This document shows positions 16,776 through 19,011 of a stretch of DNA of 19,011 nt, piece by piece. Every line of letters starts with the position of its first letter. Within the stretch, counting starts at the first letter, position 1. The notes under the pieces were generated by a model. That model made no database searches and was not told the DNA's origin. It worked only from the letters and a program-made list of their open reading frames with translations. Source of the stretch: Amylibacter sp. (GTDB taxonomy: Bacteria > Pseudomonadota > Alphaproteobacteria > Rhodobacterales > Rhodobacteraceae); NCBI GenBank assembly GCA_030625465.1, contig DAOUQS010000009.1:1-19011 (forward strand), in the 5' to 3' direction. Made by a program: the position numbers and the translations under genes.

Positions 16776-18002
16776 TTAGCCGGGAACGCGTCCGTCCGCT
16801 ATCACCAGACCATCACAAGGCAAATCGCCTTTGTGGCAAAGCACTACATCAGCGCGCAGTTTCAACAGCTCGCGGATTGAAGCCGCGTAGCCCGCAGTTT
16901 CGGTGTTTTCGGTTTCAAGCCGCACCAGAAGCGTATCATTTTGGCCATCGTGGTTAACTTCCACACGCGCCTTATGCACTTCAGGATGGCGTTCCAGCAA
17001 GGCGGCCACCTGTTCGGGGCGTACAAACATGCCCTTTACTTTCGTTGCTTGATCCGCACGACCCTTCCAGCCTGCAATGCGCATATTGGTGCGCCCACAG
17101 GGGCTGACACCGGGCAAAATGGCAGACAAATCACCGGTTGCAAAACGGATCAGCGGATAATCAGGGTTCAGTGTGGTGACTACAACTTCGCCGATTTCAC
17201 CGGTCGCTACAGGCTTGCCAGTACCCGGAACAACGATTTCAACGATCACGCCTTCGTCGACAATCAGCCCGTCCATCGCTGCGGTTTCATAGGCGATATG
17301 GCCCAGGTCAGCGGTGGCATAGCATTGCAAACATGTGATGCCGCGATCAATATAGCCTTGACGAATTTGCGGAAACAACGGCCCGCCACTAACGGCTGCC
17401 GCGCGAATTTTGGATAGGTCCAACCCCAGCGCATCGCCCTTTTGCAAAATCGTATTCAAATAATCAGGCGTACCCGTATAACACGTCACCCCCAGATCAG
17501 CGGCTGCACGGGCCTGCAATTCAGTTTGGCCCGGACCTGCGGGAAACACGGTTGCCCCAACGGCTTCCGCTGCATTTTCAAACATCATGCCCGCAGGCGT
17601 GAAGTGATAGGAAAAGGTATTTTGCACCACATCATCCGCACCCACACCTAAAGCATGTAAAAAACGACCGAACCGCCACCAGTCATGGCCCTTTTGGCCC
17701 ATCTCGTAGATCGGGCCGGGGGACTGGAAAACCTGGCGTATATCTTTTGGTGCAAGTGCTGCGAACCCGCCCAATGGTGCGTTGGCTTTTTGTGCGGCAC
17801 TTAGATCTGTTTTGCGCAATACAGGCAGGTTTGCCAAATCAGAGGTTTGGGCAATCGTGCTGGCATCAATCCCAGCCAGAAGCGTTGCAAACCCAGTGGC
17901 ATTCTTCTGTGCATTGACGATTTGCGCAGGCAAAACCTGTGCCAGATCACTGGCCCGTTCATCATCTGATCGGGTCTCTAGGCTGTCATAAAACGCGGTC
18001 AT
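16776..18002 (-). CDS. Phenylacetate-CoA ligase-family adenylating protein (divergent)
   Basis: This 408-residue protein resembles PaaK-type AMP-binding enzymes. It has CYTGTPDYL near 175, AVSGGPLFP near 204, CYATADLG (227-234, where PaaK proteins have a CYGxTE-like motif), RFATGDLS (286-293) and GWKGRADQATKVKGMFVRPEQV (start near 310) as the hinge and C-terminal domain. The usual P-loop S/T-SGTTG-P-K is replaced by FQSPGPIYE (92-100), and no obvious catalytic lysine motif is present at the C-terminus, so its chemistry may differ from PaaK. I chose the ATG at 18002, which overlaps the ATPase stop (TAATG), rather than the GTG at 18014. Adjacency to Liv-type transporter genes suggests it activates the imported carboxylic acid. 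Confidence 0.78.
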   Translation of the reverse strand: MTAFYDSLETRSDDERASDLAQVLPAQIVNAQKNATGFATLLAGIDASTIAQTSDLANLPVLRKTDLSAAQKANAPLGGFAALAPKDIRQVFQSPGPIYEMGQKGHDWWRFGRFLHALGVGADDVVQNTFSYHFTPAGMMFENAAEAVGATVFPAGPGQTELQARAAADLGVTCYTGTPDYLNTILQKGDALGLDLSKIRAAAVSGGPLFPQIRQGYIDRGITCLQCYATADLGHIAYETAAMDGLIVDEGVIVEIVVPGTGKPVATGEIGEVVVTTLNPDYPLIRFATGDLSAILPGVSPCGRTNMRIAGWKGRADQATKVKGMFVRPEQVAALLERHPEVHKARVEVNHDGQNDTLLVRLETENTETAGYAASIRELLKLRADVVLCHKGDLPCDGLVIADGRVPG

Positions 18003-18826
18003 TAGCTTAACCACCTTTTGCGGCGGCGATAAGAACGTACATCACGAAACGATTTGCGGCCCTCATCCGACATGCCCAGATAGAACTCTTTCACATCGGG
18101 ATTTTCACGCAATTCAGCGGCAGGGCCATCCATCACTACGCGGCCAGACTCCAGAATATAGCCGTAGTGTGCAAAGCGTAACGCGACATTTGTGTTTTGT
18201 TCTGCCAGCAGGAATGACACGCCTTCGCGTTCATTCAGGTCTTTCACAATATTGAAAATCTCTTCCACCAACTGTGGTGCCAGCCCCATGCTGGGTTCAT
18301 CCAGCAGAACCGTTTCAGGCTTGCTCATCAATGCCCGCCCAATGGCACACATCTGTTGTTCACCACCAGAGGTATAACCCGCTTGCGATTTGCGCCGTTC
18401 TTTCAGGCGCGGGAAATATGTATAAACCAGTTCCAGCGCATCGGCCAACTGGGCGCGGCTATACTTGCGGGTATAGGCCCCCGTCAGCAGGTTTTCTTCT
18501 ATTGTCAGGTGTTCAAAACAGTGACGGCCTTCCATCACCTGGATAACACCAGACTTCACCAGTGTCGCGGGGTCCAGTTCTGCAATCGACTGGCCGCGAT
18601 AGATGATTGATCCTTTGGTCACCTCGCCGCGTTCAGAATGCAGCAGGTTCGAAATTGCTTTCAGCGTGGTGGTTTTCCCCGCGCCGTTTCCGCCCAGAAG
18701 GGCCGTAATACCGCCTTTGGGAACTGACAGGCTGACGCCTTTCAACACAAGGATCACATGGTTGTAGATCACTTCAATGTTGTTCACTTCCAATAGGTTT
18801 TCTGATGTTGGTGTCGCGTCTAACAT
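18002..18826 (-). CDS. LivF-like ABC transporter ATP-binding protein
   Basis: This 274-residue ATPase powers an inner-membrane importer of the branched-chain amino acid (HAAT/Liv) family. Walker A GGNGAGKT (45-52), Q-loop QVMEGRH, signature TSGGEQQ (152-158), Walker B ETVLLDEP (171-178) and LAEQN in the switch region, as is usual in LivF, are all present. It is about 40 residues longer than typical LivF, with extra residues before the core and a basic tail (SYRRRKRWLS). I chose the ATG at 18826; a TTG at 18853, preceded by GAGGG 7 bases upstream, would add nine residues. The substrate is unknown: the adjoining ligase suggests an organic acid rather than an amino acid. Confidence 0.88.
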   Translation of the reverse strand: MLDATPTSENLLEVNNIEVIYNHVILVLKGVSLSVPKGGITALLGGNGAGKTTTLKAISNLLHSERGEVTKGSIIYRGQSIAELDPATLVKSGVIQVMEGRHCFEHLTIEENLLTGAYTRKYSRAQLADALELVYTYFPRLKERRKSQAGYTSGGEQQMCAIGRALMSKPETVLLDEPSMGLAPQLVEEIFNIVKDLNEREGVSFLLAEQNTNVALRFAHYGYILESGRVVMDGPAAELRENPDVKEFYLGMSDEGRKSFRDVRSYRRRKRWLS

Positions 18827-18859
18827 AAGGTCATTCCAGCGGTTAAAATTCAAGATTGT

Positions 18860-18886
18860 CCCTCTGGCCGCAGATGGGCCAGAGGG
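18860..18886 (-). promoter_or_regulatory. Stem-loop between binding-protein and ATPase genes, overlapping a candidate Shine-Dalgarno site
   Basis: CCCTCTGGCC and GGCCAGAGGG (18860-18869 and 18877-18886) form a perfect 10-bp stem with a 7-base loop. It lies between the stop of the substrate-binding protein (18898) and the ATPase start. No T tract follows on the - strand, so it is not a classical terminator. The second arm in the transcript holds GAGGG, the likely ribosome site for a TTG start at 18853, so folding would hide it. It may protect the upstream mRNA end, reduce ATPase translation, or both. Confidence 0.6.
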
Positions 18887-18897
18887 CGTATTAGGGC

Positions 18898-19011
18898 TTA
18901 GTTACAGCCTTCAGAAATATTGTTTTCAGCAGCAAATGCAGCACTATCCTCTGCGATTAGCGCACCGATAACATCCATATCGGACGGGCCGAAATCAGTG
19001 ATCAGTGACCA
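18898..19011 (-). CDS. C-terminal end of a probable Liv-type ABC substrate-binding protein (partial)
   Basis: A - strand frame is open from the window edge to TAA at 18898-18900, giving 37 residues that begin WSLITDFGPS and end with NNISEGCN. The sequence is acidic and alanine-rich, and its place directly upstream of an LivF-like ATPase, with a stem-loop between, fits the periplasmic binding protein that usually precedes such genes. The final cysteine is seen near the end. The family call rests on context, because no diagnostic domain falls inside the window. Confidence 0.6.
   Translation of the reverse strand, partial: WSLITDFGPSDMDVIGALIAEDSAAFAAENNISEGCN

Noticed and set aside
1..19011. 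Mobile elements, CRISPR arrays, tRNAs, toxin-antitoxin or defence genes
   Set aside because: No transposase or integrase frame, regular direct repeats, cloverleaf sequence or small paired antitoxin-like genes could be seen; all substantial genes belong to metabolism, transport or regulation.

Overview
The window looks like chromosomal DNA of a marine alphaproteobacterium, most likely a Rhodobacterales (Roseobacter-group) member of moderate GC. I infer this from protein-family character and gene order: a TetR regulator leading an ivd/mcc/hmgL cluster, and a PaaK-like ligase beside Liv-type ABC genes. No rRNA or other taxonomic marker is present. Coding density is very high, and no gene-free stretch reaches 300 bases. 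I see no tRNA, rRNA, CRISPR array, insertion sequence or prophage gene.

Layout. At the left edge (1-60, + strand) is the last bit of what looks like an outer-membrane beta-barrel protein, followed by a strong intrinsic terminator (81-108). A CocE/NonD-type serine hydrolase (130-2133, - strand) is divergent from a DMT/EamA-family permease (2238-3200, + strand). The permease converges on the main feature, with 3 bases between the two stop codons.

The core (3204-16691, - strand) is an apparently single 12-gene catabolic operon. Transcription runs from right to left: TetR regulator, isovaleryl-CoA dehydrogenase (liuA), AMP-forming acyl-CoA synthetase, methylcrotonyl-CoA carboxylase beta (liuB) and alpha (liuD), HMG-CoA lyase (liuE), methylglutaconyl-CoA hydratase (liuC), thiolase, HSD10-like SDR dehydrogenase, isobutyryl-CoA dehydrogenase-like ACAD, 3-hydroxyisobutyryl-CoA hydrolase and enoyl-CoA hydratase. 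Neighbouring genes overlap or lie within about 11 bases of each other, so co-transcription and translational coupling are likely. Together they take the branched acyl-CoAs from leucine, isoleucine and valine to acetyl-CoA plus acetoacetate, propionyl-CoA plus acetyl-CoA, and 3-hydroxyisobutyrate. The branched-chain keto-acid dehydrogenase and the two enzymes after 3-hydroxyisobutyrate (MmsB, MmsA) are not here. A consensus -35 and a perfect GAACG-TT-CGTTC inverted repeat in front of the TetR gene give a plausible autoregulated promoter.

At the right end (- strand) is a second unit: the end of a probable Liv-type periplasmic substrate-binding protein (18898-19011), a 10-bp stem-loop, an LivF-like ATPase and a divergent phenylacetate-CoA-ligase-family protein. 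The substrate of this uptake-plus-activation module cannot be read from the sequence.

Most of the window is well-understood metabolism, and I do not see a clearly new biological system. The most worthwhile second looks are the ligase with its unusual nucleotide-binding loop, the stem-loop that overlaps a candidate Shine-Dalgarno site for the LivF-like ATPase, the TetR operator, and two hairpins around the DMT permease gene.
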